Source: an uncultured Oscillospiraceae bacterium (GTDB lineage: Bacteria > Bacillota > Clostridia > Oscillospirales > Oscillospiraceae). Taken from it: a stretch of 45,214 nt of DNA. A program made the translations under genes and the position numbers. Numbering within the stretch: the stretch's first letter is position 1; each line of letters begins with the position of its first letter. Under the pieces are notes generated by a model, which was not told where the DNA came from, did no database searches, and saw only the letters and a program-made list of their open reading frames with translations. This document shows, in pieces, positions 21,732 through 30,046 of the stretch. The stretch lies in the NCBI GenBank assembly GCA_900754515.1, contig CAAEDD010000162.1, positions 1-45,214 on the forward strand, read 5' to 3'.

Positions 21732-21760
21732 TTGTATTCCGTGAATGCTTATGGTAAACT
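21732..21760 (+). promoter_or_regulatory. Promoter of the hom-lysC-asd operon
   Basis: TTGTAT (21732-21737) and TAAACT (21755-21760) are 17 nt apart, with an extended -10 TG at 21752-21753. Confidence 0.78.
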
Positions 21761-21779
21761 GTCTCAGAAATAAAAACAA

Positions 21780-21800
21780 GTGTCCTTTAAATACGGACAC
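21780..21800 (+). other. Small hairpin in the hom leader
   Basis: GTGTCC pairs with GGACAC around a 9-nt loop, near the 5' end of the expected hom transcript. No known riboswitch pattern is visible in the roughly 60-nt leader. Confidence 0.45.
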
Positions 21801-21826
21801 AAGACAAAAGATATACGGAGGATAAG

Positions 21827-22975
21827 ATGAAAGTTGCGGTTTTAGGCTTTGGCACCGTGGGTGCAGGTATATATGAAATGCTCTCCCAGGCAAAGGGACT
21901 GGAGCAGGGACCGGTACTTGTGCGTCCGGGTAAGGACGACGCTCCATTCAAGCGTACAAGCATCGAGGCTGTTCTCTCCGAGCCGGGGGTGGAGGCTGTG
22001 GCCGAGGCCATGGGCGGCATTGAGCCGGCTTTCAGCTATGCTATGGCTGCTATAAAATCTGGCAAGCACTTTGTAACCTCCAACAAGGCACTTGTGGCTG
22101 CCCACGGCATTGAGCTGTCTGCAGCGGCAAGGGAAAAAGGCGTGGGCTTTCTTTTCAGTGCAGCCTGCGGCGGCGGAGTGCCCTTCCTCCATAACCTGAG
22201 TATTGCGGTGGAGAGCGACATGATAGTGTCTCTTGGCGGTATACTCAACGGCACCACCAATTATATGCTTGACGCCATGCAGCGCCGCTCCCTGGGCTAT
22301 GGGGATGCTCTGAAGGATGCCCAGAAGCTGGGCTACGCCGAGGCAGACCCCAGCGCCGACGTGTCCGGTCTGGACGCCCTGAGAAAGATAGTTCTGGGAA
22401 GCGCCGTGGCTTATGGCATACTTCCTACAGAGGGCCTATGCAATGAGGGCATAGAGCATATCACCGCGGAGGATGTAAAGCGTATCCAGGCCCGTGGGCT
22501 CACTTGCCGTCTGGTGGCAAAATGTGCTGCTGTTCCCGGCGGAAAAGTCTATGCCTATGTGGAGCCGGTGCTGCTGAAGGCTTCCGCTCCTGAGTGCAGT
22601 GTGCTGGACAACTACAACCTGGCCCGGTATGAGGGCAAGTGCTCCGGGCCAATGGTGTTTATAGGACAGGGAGCGGGGCGTTGGCCAACTGCTTCCGCAG
22701 TGCTGCGGGATCTGGATTGCCTGCTCAAAGGCCGGTTCTATATGCTGGGTGATGACTGCAAGGAGGGCATTGCAGACAATGATGCCTGCCGCCACAGCTA
22801 TTATGTGCGCCTGCCCGGCAGCTTTACAGGCTGCTTTGAGGTGAAGAGCTATAATGAAACCGACGGACAGGCGGAGCTTATTACAAAGCCTATGTCCGTG
22901 AAGGCCATGCACGAGCTGGCGGCCCGGCTGAGAGCCGACGGGGCAGATATATTCTTTGCGGCGCTGGAGGACTGA
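21827..22975 (+). CDS. hom: Homoserine dehydrogenase
   Basis: Hom reduces aspartate semialdehyde to homoserine, the branch to threonine and methionine. The 382-residue protein has the Rossmann loop GFGTVGAG (7-14), TSNKALVA for the substrate site, and the ILNGTTNYML signature with the catalytic aspartate and lysine region downstream (YAEADPSADVSGLDALRK). It lacks the C-terminal ACT domain of longer forms, so allosteric threonine control may be reduced. The N-terminal domain is somewhat compact. It is 3 nt before lysC. GGAGG precedes the start. Confidence 0.95.
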   Translation: MKVAVLGFGTVGAGIYEMLSQAKGLEQGPVLVRPGKDDAPFKRTSIEAVLSEPGVEAVAEAMGGIEPAFSYAMAAIKSGKHFVTSNKALVAAHGIELSAAAREKGVGFLFSAACGGGVPFLHNLSIAVESDMIVSLGGILNGTTNYMLDAMQRRSLGYGDALKDAQKLGYAEADPSADVSGLDALRKIVLGSAVAYGILPTEGLCNEGIEHITAEDVKRIQARGLTCRLVAKCAAVPGGKVYAYVEPVLLKASAPECSVLDNYNLARYEGKCSGPMVFIGQGAGRWPTASAVLRDLDCLLKGRFYMLGDDCKEGIADNDACRHSYYVRLPGSFTGCFEVKSYNETDGQAELITKPMSVKAMHELAARLRADGADIFFAALED

Positions 22976-22978
22976 GAG

Positions 22979-24292
22979 ATGGTAAAGGTTGCAAAATTTG
23001 GCGGCTCCTCTGTGGCCGGAGCTGAGCAGTTTAAAAAAGTCAGGTCTATCGTGGAGTCGGACCCGGACATAAAAGTTGTGGTAGTCTCCGCTGCGGGCAA
23101 GCGCAGCAGCGACGACCACAAGCTGACGGATCTGTTGTATCTGTGCCATGCCCATCTCAGCTACGGTGTACCCTGTGACGATATAATTCATACAATAGAG
23201 CAGCGGCTCTGCCAGATAAGGGATGAGCTGGGCATCAGCTTTGATGTGGGCGCGGAGATGGAGAAGCTGGAAAAGTCCATGAGCAAGGACATGTCCGCCG
23301 ACGAACTGGTGTCACGGGGCGAATATTTGACTTCCAGGCTTATGGCAGACTATCTTGGCTTTAAATTTGTGGACGCTGCGGACTGTGTGGCCTTTAGCTT
23401 TGACGGCCAGATAGATAAGGAAAAAACCTACGAGGCAATTGCTGCCGCTTATAAGAAGTATGACAGAATTGTCATACCCGGTTTCTACGGTCGGCTGCCC
23501 AATGGCCGTATTAAGGTAATGACCAGGGGAGGCAGCGATATCAGCGGCGCTCTGGCAGCGGCGGCCATAGACGCAGACATGTATGAAAACTGGACTGATG
23601 TCTCCGGCATACTTATGGCCGACCCCAGGATAGTCAAGAATCCCCAGCCTATAGAAAAGATAACTTATGCTGAGCTGCGGGAGCTGGCCTTCATGGGAGC
23701 TTCGGTGCTCCATGAGGAATCCGTGCTGCCGGTAAAGGAAAAGGGAATAGCTCTGAACATAAGAAACACCAACTGCCCGGAGCACCCCGGTACGGTAATA
23801 GTTGACAAGATAGAAGAGGAGGAGAGCCACGAGCGTTTCCTCACAGGAATTGCGGGGCGGAAAAACTTTACCATAATTACGGTAAACAAGCGGAATATGA
23901 ACGCAAGCCAGACTCTGCGCCAGGCATTGGAGATACTGGACCGCTATCATGCCAACGTGGAGCACATCACCCTGGGCCTGGATTCCTTTGCCCTGGTTAC
24001 GGCCACTGCCCCTCTGGGGGACGCACTGTACAGCCTGATGGGTGACTTGGAAAAGAACTGCCGCCCGGACAACATACAGGTCAACGACGGTATAGCCCTG
24101 GTGGCTGCGGTAGGCCGTAAAATGACATTCCGCCCAGGCATATCCGGTAAGATATTTAAGGCACTGGGCGAAGAGGGCATAAACATACGCACCATAGCCC
24201 AGGGAGCCGATGAGCTTTCAATCATCGTTGGCGTGGAAAACAGCGATTACGAGGCGGCTGTACAGGTGCTGTATGAGAGCTTCGCAGGTTAA
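22979..24292 (+). CDS. lysC: Aspartate kinase
   Basis: Catalyses the first step of the aspartate pathway. The 437-residue protein has KFGGSS at 6-11, the kinase core with TRGGSDISGA, and two C-terminal ACT domains for feedback control by amino acids (residues about 295-437; GRKNFTIITVNKRNMN and VAAVGRKM). The long form with an insert after the first helix (SSDDHKLTDLLYLCHAHLS) is typical of clostridial class I-like kinases. The effector amino acid cannot be read from sequence. It lies in one operon with hom and asd, which is a complete route from aspartate to homoserine. Confidence 0.95.
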   Translation: MVKVAKFGGSSVAGAEQFKKVRSIVESDPDIKVVVVSAAGKRSSDDHKLTDLLYLCHAHLSYGVPCDDIIHTIEQRLCQIRDELGISFDVGAEMEKLEKSMSKDMSADELVSRGEYLTSRLMADYLGFKFVDAADCVAFSFDGQIDKEKTYEAIAAAYKKYDRIVIPGFYGRLPNGRIKVMTRGGSDISGALAAAAIDADMYENWTDVSGILMADPRIVKNPQPIEKITYAELRELAFMGASVLHEESVLPVKEKGIALNIRNTNCPEHPGTVIVDKIEEEESHERFLTGIAGRKNFTIITVNKRNMNASQTLRQALEILDRYHANVEHITLGLDSFALVTATAPLGDALYSLMGDLEKNCRPDNIQVNDGIALVAAVGRKMTFRPGISGKIFKALGEEGINIRTIAQGADELSIIVGVENSDYEAAVQVLYESFAG

Positions 24293-24330
24293 TTTCCCAG
24301 TCATACTAACATAATTTGGAGGATAATGTG

Positions 24331-25341
24331 ATGAAAAAATACAATGTAGCCATATTGGGCGCCTCCGGCGCAGTGGGGCAGCAGATGCTTCAGGTTCTGG
24401 AGGAATACAACATACCGGTGGACACTCTGCTGCCCCTGGCCAGTGCCCGCAGTGCCGGCGGCAAGGTGAGTTTCCAGGGCAGAGAAGTGGAGATTCAGGA
24501 GGCCACCGAGGACAGCTTCCAGGGTATGGATTTCGTGCTGGGCGCTGTGAAAAACGCCATGTCCAAAAAGTTTGCACCGGCAATAGTAAAGAGCGGGGCA
24601 GTGTATATCGACAACAGCTCAGCTTTTCGTCTCGACCCGGAGGTACCTCTGATCGTGCCGGAGATAAACGGTGCGGATGCCCTTGAGAATAAGGGAATAA
24701 TTGCAAATCCAAACTGTTCCACTATCATTACCCTCATGGCTGTGGCCGGAATCGCCAGACTTTCCCCCATAAAATCCATGATAGCCTGCACTTATCAGGC
24801 TGTATCCGGCGCAGGGCAGGCGGGCTTTACCGAGCTGGAGAGCCAGATGGCTGCATCGGTAAACGGCGGGGAAATTCAGTGCAAGGTATTTCCCACCCAG
24901 ATAGCTCTGAACGTCATACCCCACATCGGCGACGAGCTGGATAATCTCTACACCGATGAAGAAATGAAGATGCAGAACGAGGGGCGGCGTATTTTCCATT
25001 TGCCGGAGCTGAAGGTGAACTGCACCTGTGTCCGGGTGCCGGTAATGCGCTCACACTCCATTGCTGTTACCGTGCGCACCGAGAAAAAGATATCCGTAAG
25101 TGAGGCCAACCAGGCTATTGCCGCTTTTCCCGGCTGCCGCCTGATAGAGGATTACAAGGGCCGCAACTATCCCACGCCCCTGGATACCAGCGACCAGGAT
25201 CTGGTATGGGTAGGCCGTGTCCGTGAGGATCTCACCGATGAGAATGGCCTTACCCTCTGGTGCTGTGGCGACCAGATAAGAAAGGGTGCCGCCAGCAACG
25301 CAGTACAGATCATGAAGTATCTGATAGAGAATAAGAAGTAA
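24331..25341 (+). CDS. asd: Aspartate-semialdehyde dehydrogenase
   Basis: Asd reduces aspartyl phosphate to the semialdehyde. The 336-residue protein has GASGAVGQQ (10-18) for NADP, the catalytic Cys129 in NPNCST, and the conserved EIQCKVFPTQIALNVIPHI and VPVMRSHS regions with the catalytic His. An in-frame TTG at 24316 lies over the ribosome binding site, so the ATG at 24331, 8 nt after GGAGG, is used. It ends the operon at a strong terminator. Confidence 0.96.
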   Translation: MKKYNVAILGASGAVGQQMLQVLEEYNIPVDTLLPLASARSAGGKVSFQGREVEIQEATEDSFQGMDFVLGAVKNAMSKKFAPAIVKSGAVYIDNSSAFRLDPEVPLIVPEINGADALENKGIIANPNCSTIITLMAVAGIARLSPIKSMIACTYQAVSGAGQAGFTELESQMAASVNGGEIQCKVFPTQIALNVIPHIGDELDNLYTDEEMKMQNEGRRIFHLPELKVNCTCVRVPVMRSHSIAVTVRTEKKISVSEANQAIAAFPGCRLIEDYKGRNYPTPLDTSDQDLVWVGRVREDLTDENGLTLWCCGDQIRKGAASNAVQIMKYLIENKK

Positions 25342-25342
25342 A

Positions 25343-25373
25343 AAAACGAGCCCCCGCCGGGGCTCGTTTTTTT
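25343..25373. terminator. Bidirectional terminator after asd
   Basis: AAAACGAGCCCC pairs with GGGGCTCGTTTT around CGCC, with A and T runs on the two sides. It serves asd and the convergent lipoprotein gene. Confidence 0.95.
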
Positions 25374-25377
25374 ATGT

Positions 25378-26655
25378 TTATGTTCCAATATTATAGAGGT
25401 AGTAATTTCCGTCGCCGGGCTGCTCAAGTACGGTATCAAAGTCAAACCAGGAAAGGCTTTCCGCGTCCTGAACATTCAGCCTCACCAGCAGGCAGCTGGC
25501 GTAGTCTATCACATAGGCGGAATTGTTGCCCAGATCCTCCAGCAAAAGCCGCTGCCCGTCCAGGCTGCCGCTGCAGGTCACGTTGGAGGCGGGCATGGTA
25601 TAACCGGAGACAGGGGTGAGCGTCCAGGCATCCATATCCAGCACATAGATCTGGCCGTCACCGCTTGTACACAAAGCATAGGGACTTCCGGAGAACATCT
25701 TGTTGTTGCGCAATGTGGCGTCAAAACCGACCAGATGGGCAAAGCGCAGGGGAGCGGTCTCTCCATCTGTCTGTAGCTCCGGCATTTCTTCCCGCTGAAA
25801 GCTGTTCAGATCGATATACCAAAAATGGTAGTCTCCCACGTCACCCGAACCGTATTCGGAGCTACTCTGGTTCCAGCAGATTATTTTATCTCCCGACAGA
25901 GTGCAGGCTTTCACCGGCTCGTTGGATAACTCATCCAGACTGTATATCATACCGTTTGCAATATCGCAGTAGTAAAGAGCTCCTCCATCCTGTGCAAGCA
26001 GCAAACCTTTGCCGTCGTCGCTTAGGGAGATGTTGCTTATTTTAGAGATATTATTCAATTTACAGCCTGAGAGCAGATCCTCAACTTCGCCTTCATCAAA
26101 ATCCAGAAGTACGGGGTAGAGACTAAAAGCAGTGGAACCGTCAGCGCTGAGAAAGTCATTAAGAAGAAACAGGCTCCGGCTTCCAGTATCGGAAAGATAG
26201 AGCAAAGAAGCGTTCGTATCGTCTGAGAGATATGTGAGCAGCTTTGTACCATTGCTGTCCGCCCAGTTGAAATTAAAATGATATCGCCCGCTGCCAATGG
26301 TGTAGGCGTTATTGAATGTCTTATTTTCCAGCAGTGTAAGCTCGCCGTTTTCGTCCACGGTATAAGCATCATAATGGCTGCCCTGCTTCATCTCTACCGG
26401 GTCTGTACACAGAAGGAATGCTCCGCAGCTGCTGAGCGCTTTCAGAGGCTTCTCCTGATACTGTTCCGGTATAACCGCACCGGCGCTGACAAGGGGAATG
26501 ACCGGCGTGGACATGGGAGAGGAGGCAGCGGCGGCATACGGGGTAGACCTTGCCATGCCGGACAGAGCCGGTGAATTGCTGGGCTCCGCCTCCGCACTGC
26601 TGCAGCCGGCCACAATGCAGCAGAGCGCCAATACAAGCAAAATGAGCTTTTTCAT
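25378..26655 (-). CDS. Lipoprotein with probable beta-propeller
   Basis: The 425-residue protein has a lipoprotein signal peptide with lipobox VAGC near residue 18, a Ser/Ala/Pro-rich spacer to about residue 50, and a beta-rich region with repeated short blade-like patterns (NISLSDDGKGLLLAQDGGALYYCD; GDGQIYVLDMDAWTLTPVSG). A surface-anchored beta-propeller is the best guess; I do not recognise the family. The ATG at 26655, after GGAGG, is preferred to an in-frame GTG at 26667. The 220-nt stretch upstream (26656-26875) is AT-rich and holds only a hairpin near 26830-26860. Confidence 0.72.
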   Translation of the reverse strand: MKKLILLVLALCCIVAGCSSAEAEPSNSPALSGMARSTPYAAAASSPMSTPVIPLVSAGAVIPEQYQEKPLKALSSCGAFLLCTDPVEMKQGSHYDAYTVDENGELTLLENKTFNNAYTIGSGRYHFNFNWADSNGTKLLTYLSDDTNASLLYLSDTGSRSLFLLNDFLSADGSTAFSLYPVLLDFDEGEVEDLLSGCKLNNISKISNISLSDDGKGLLLAQDGGALYYCDIANGMIYSLDELSNEPVKACTLSGDKIICWNQSSSEYGSGDVGDYHFWYIDLNSFQREEMPELQTDGETAPLRFAHLVGFDATLRNNKMFSGSPYALCTSGDGQIYVLDMDAWTLTPVSGYTMPASNVTCSGSLDGQRLLLEDLGNNSAYVIDYASCLLVRLNVQDAESLSWFDFDTVLEQPGDGNYYLYNIGT

Positions 26656-26829
26656 GCCTACCTCCACAGATCGATTTGATTTACATAATCATGACGTTGA
26701 CGCCTTGGATTTGTTCCAGCATAACACAAATTTTTTTGAAGTTTATAGATTAAAAATTAATTTTCTCCCTAGGACTCTAAAATAAAACTTAACATAACTT
26801 AAAACGATATCAATATAACAAGACGGCAA

Positions 26830-26860
26830 GTCCCCGGGGGCGTAAGAGCCCACCGGGGAC
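26830..26860 (-). terminator. Hairpin after the degenerate SGNH gene
   Basis: GTCCCCGG pairs with CCGGGGAC, with a partly paired interior (GGGC/GCCC). No T run follows on the minus strand, so termination is uncertain. Confidence 0.5.
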
Positions 26861-26875
26861 AAAAGGGTACAGGTA

Positions 26876-27715
26876 TTAAATGCCGTGCATACGGAAGTAT
26901 TCCATGACTTTATTTATACCGGCGGCACTGATGCTCTTGCCGTCGGCAGAGGCATATTCCGCAATAAGGTATCCGTCGCCGTCATTGAGGATCGAGGCCA
27001 GGTCGGCATAATATACGCCGGTGGTGGCACATCCCTGCCGTATCCATTCATTGGCCTGGGATATAAGTTCCGGGCTCAGACCGTCGCTTCCGGCATAGGA
27101 GGCGGATACGGAGCCTATAGAGCAGCAGACTATTTTAGTGTTGGGGCTGGCGCTCTGAATGGACTGAACAAGTGCGGTGTATCCGGCGGTAAAGGTTTCG
27201 GCGGTGGTGCCGGAGAGCTGGTCGGAACCCAGGTATATCACCAGCCGCGAGGGTTCATAAATGCTGGCTGCATCGGAGGGAGTTTTTTCCGTGCCGTCCT
27301 GGGGATAGATAATAGTAGTACTGGAAGCGTTGGCGGCGGCAAGGGAACCTCCGGCGGGGAGCCAGACCTGGGAGGAGGCAGTGCTGCCGAAATTGGCACC
27401 GAAGCTGTTTACGGCGGAAAAGCTGTTGTCACACAGGAAGGTGAGGTTGAAGAGATATTCCAACCCCGTATCCTGAGAGCTGGGCAGTTCCATAACTCCG
27501 CCGGAGCTCTGCCCGCCGTCTATCCCGTTGTCGCCCAGAAATTCGTCCTCCAGGCCTGAAGAGGATGAACCGCCCAGATACATGGTACCGTCCTGGGCTT
27601 CTCCGTTGTAGCGCAGAACCATGGTCACTATAAGTCCAATCAGCAGCGCGGCCAGGGACAGAACTATGGCCAAGGCCCATATGATGTTTTTTAATCCAGA
27701 TATACCGTTATTCAT
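26876..27715 (-). CDS. SGNH-fold protein lacking catalytic residues
   Basis: The 279-residue protein has one N-terminal membrane segment (12-34), a Gly/Ser-rich linker (about 45-80), and an SGNH/GDSL-like domain. Compared with the intact relative at 44239-45147, the block that should read FIGDSRT is FLCDNSF (residues 93-99), so the nucleophilic Ser position is Asn97. The final DGxH block is ADGKSIS, without His. Other fold features remain (LVIYLGSDQLSG, IVCCSIGSVSA, INKVMEYFRMHGI). It is therefore probably a non-catalytic binding protein outside the membrane (inference). It has no good ribosome binding site. Confidence 0.72.
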   Translation of the reverse strand: MNNGISGLKNIIWALAIVLSLAALLIGLIVTMVLRYNGEAQDGTMYLGGSSSSGLEDEFLGDNGIDGGQSSGGVMELPSSQDTGLEYLFNLTFLCDNSFSAVNSFGANFGSTASSQVWLPAGGSLAAANASSTTIIYPQDGTEKTPSDAASIYEPSRLVIYLGSDQLSGTTAETFTAGYTALVQSIQSASPNTKIVCCSIGSVSASYAGSDGLSPELISQANEWIRQGCATTGVYYADLASILNDGDGYLIAEYASADGKSISAAGINKVMEYFRMHGI

Positions 27716-27734
27716 AGGCTTGTCAATATTACAG

Positions 27735-27763
27735 TTACGGGCGGCTGATATGGCCGCCCGTAA
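27735..27763 (-). terminator. Hairpin after the EF-G-like gene
   Basis: TTACGGGCGGC (27735-27745) pairs perfectly with GCCGCCCGTAA (27753-27763). The T run after it is weak, so this may be a partial terminator between the EF-G-like and SGNH-like genes. Confidence 0.6.
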
Positions 27764-27781
27764 GAAAGTGTGTGAATTATA

Positions 27782-29800
27782 TTACTCCTGTTCAGCCAGA
27801 GCCTTGGCTTCCTCAATGACCTTCTGCTGTACATTGCCGGGGGCCTCTTCATAGCGGATAAACTTCAGAGTGAAGGAACCGCGGCCCTGGGTCATTGAGC
27901 GCAGGTCGATGGTGTAAGAGCTCATCTCGGCCATGGGAACCTCGGCCTCCACGGTCTGCATGCCGTCCTCGGCATTCATGCCCAGCACTGTGCCGCGGCG
28001 CTTGGAGCTGATGTCACTCATAATGTCACCCAGATTCTCATCGGGTATAGTGACCTGGAGCAGGCCGATGGGCTCAAGTATGGTGGGCTTGGCCTTGGGA
28101 ATGCCGTCCTGATAGGCGAGACGTGCGGCAGTCTGGAAGGCCATATCGTTGGAGTCCACAGGGTGATAGGAACCGTCGTAAAGGGTGGCCTTCAGACCAA
28201 CCAGGGGGTAACCGGCCAGAACGCCCTTGTTCACTGCGTTGCGCAGTCCCTTTTCAACGGAGGGGAAGAAGTTCTTTGGCACGGAACCGCCGAAAACTTC
28301 CTCGGCAAAGATCATATCATCCTGTTCATCTTGAGGCTCGAAACGAATCCAGACGTCACCGAACTGGCCGGAACCGCCGGACTGCTTCTTGTGGCGGCCG
28401 TGGGCTTCCACTTTGCCCTTGATCTTCTCGCGGTAGGCAACGCGGGCGGGCTTGAGTTCGGTGTCCACGCCAAAGCGGCTCTTGAGCTTGGAGCAGAGGA
28501 CATCAAGCTGGATGTCGCCCAGTCCGGAGAGAACCTGCTGGCGGGTCTCGGCGTTATTGACCAGAGTAAAGGAGATATCTTCCTCGTTGAGTCTTGCAAG
28601 GCCTGCGGCCACCTTGTCATCCTGGCCCTTGGTCTTGGGAGAAATGGCCATGGAGTAGCAGGGTTCGGGAATCTCGATGGCGGGCAGCTCAACCTCATTC
28701 TTGGGGTCGCACACGGTGTCACCGGTCTTCCAGTCCATCTTGCCCACGGCAACTATGTCGCCGCAGCAGGCCTCTTTCACCTCGGTGCTCTTCTTGCCGC
28801 ACATGGTGTAGAGACGGCCGAGCTTATCCGTGCTGGAGGTACGGACATCACGCAGGGACATATCGGCAGTGATTTTGCCGCGCATGATCTTTACGAAGCT
28901 GTATTTGCCGAACTGGTCGGAAATGGTCTTGAATACGAAGCCAAGGGTGGGGCCGGCAGGGTCGATACCCTCCATCTCACCGGGGTTGGACACATAGTCC
29001 ACAACGCCCTGAAGCAGGGCCTCGGTGCCTACACAGGACATTGCGGCGCTGGCAAATACAGGCACCACGCTGCGCTCACGAAGGCCGACTTTAATGCCTT
29101 CGGCCATATCAGCCTCGGACAGCTCCATGGTGTCGAAGAACTTCTCCATAAGTTCTTCGGTGGCGCCGGCGGCGGACTCCATAAGGGCCTCCCTCAGCTC
29201 CTCTACCTTTCCGGCGTCGGCGGCGGGGACTGGTACTTTGCTGGTTTTGTTGCCCTTGGTCTGATAGGCTACATTGTGTACCAAATCTATAACGCCGCTG
29301 CCGTCGGACATGGGGATGGTGACGGCGCAGACGATGCTGCCGTATTTTGCTTTCAGGGATTCCAGAACCTTGTAGTAATCACCGTGCTCCTCATCGCACT
29401 TGGAGATGCAGAAAGCGGCGGGGACTTTGGCGTTTTTCAGATATTTCCATGCGCGCTCTGCACCAACGGACAGCCCGTCCTTGGCGGAGCAGAGAATGAT
29501 GCCGGCCTCAACGGCACGGATGGCGGCCAAAGACTCGCCTACAAAGTCAAAGAATCCCGGGCAGTCCAGCACGTTTATTTTGCAGCCGCCGTAGTTCACG
29601 GGGGCGACTGCGGTGGAGATTGTGATCTGACGCTTGGTCTCCTCAGCGTCATAGTCGCAGACGGTGTTGCCGTCGCTGACCTTACCCATACGGTCGATGG
29701 CACCGGTGCAGTACAGCATGCTCTCAGCAAGGCTTGTCTTGCCGCTGTTGCCATGGCCCAACAGGCAGATGTTGCGGATGTTCTTGGTTTCGTAACTCAT
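27782..29800 (-). CDS. EF-G-like translation factor GTPase (EF-G2 type)
   Basis: This 672-residue protein has all EF-G domains, but with divergent G motifs: P-loop GHGNSGKT (15-22), switch I with KRQITI instead of RGITI, G3 DCPG (79-82), and G4 SKCD (133-136) in place of NKxD. Domain IV (SGGSGQFGDVWIRFEP) and the C-terminal domain V are intact. This fits the second EF-G class found in clostridia and Thermotoga next to canonical FusA; the exact role is not settled, with translation under stress or tetracycline-like ribosome protection among suggestions for relatives. No ribosomal genes are nearby, so it is not the main fusA. Confidence 0.88.
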   Translation of the reverse strand: MSYETKNIRNICLLGHGNSGKTSLAESMLYCTGAIDRMGKVSDGNTVCDYDAEETKRQITISTAVAPVNYGGCKINVLDCPGFFDFVGESLAAIRAVEAGIILCSAKDGLSVGAERAWKYLKNAKVPAAFCISKCDEEHGDYYKVLESLKAKYGSIVCAVTIPMSDGSGVIDLVHNVAYQTKGNKTSKVPVPAADAGKVEELREALMESAAGATEELMEKFFDTMELSEADMAEGIKVGLRERSVVPVFASAAMSCVGTEALLQGVVDYVSNPGEMEGIDPAGPTLGFVFKTISDQFGKYSFVKIMRGKITADMSLRDVRTSSTDKLGRLYTMCGKKSTEVKEACCGDIVAVGKMDWKTGDTVCDPKNEVELPAIEIPEPCYSMAISPKTKGQDDKVAAGLARLNEEDISFTLVNNAETRQQVLSGLGDIQLDVLCSKLKSRFGVDTELKPARVAYREKIKGKVEAHGRHKKQSGGSGQFGDVWIRFEPQDEQDDMIFAEEVFGGSVPKNFFPSVEKGLRNAVNKGVLAGYPLVGLKATLYDGSYHPVDSNDMAFQTAARLAYQDGIPKAKPTILEPIGLLQVTIPDENLGDIMSDISSKRRGTVLGMNAEDGMQTVEAEVPMAEMSSYTIDLRSMTQGRGSFTLKFIRYEEAPGNVQQKVIEEAKALAEQE

Positions 29801-29889
29801 GTGTTGCTTCCTCTCTGTGCTTTAGTTTATATATGGTTATATGCAAAATTTAATATATACATATTAAAAAACTGATTGACATCCAGTAC

Positions 29890-29918
29890 ATTATACACTA
29901 TAGCCAAGGCCTTGGCAA
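29890..29918 (-). promoter_or_regulatory. Promoter of the EF-G-like gene with palindrome over the -35
   Basis: On the minus strand TTGCCA (29918-29913) and TATAAT (29895-29890) are 17 nt apart. A perfect 14-bp palindrome, GCCAAGGCCTTGGC (29903-29916), overlaps the -35 and spacer and may be an operator. The leader is about 80 nt, AT-rich, with no gene. Confidence 0.75.
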
Positions 29919-30003
29919 CAAAAATTTGTCAATATGCACGGTGCTGCCGGGGAAAAAGTCTGGGGAAGGGTGAGCCAAAAAAGATTGGAAGAATACGGAA
30001 ACC

Positions 30004-30021
30004 GGCAGGGGAAACCCTGCC
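30004..30021 (-). terminator. Terminator after the P-type ATPase-like gene
   Basis: GGCAGGG pairs with CCCTGCC around GAAA, and TTTCC follows on the minus strand, 26 nt after the stop. Confidence 0.6.
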
Positions 30022-30046
30022 AGTCCGTTTACTATATTCCGTAGTG

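Noticed and set aside
28163..29875. 570-codon plus-strand frame opposite the EF-G-like gene
   Set aside because: It lies entirely antisense to the conserved EF-G-like domains and matches no family. It is a codon-bias shadow.
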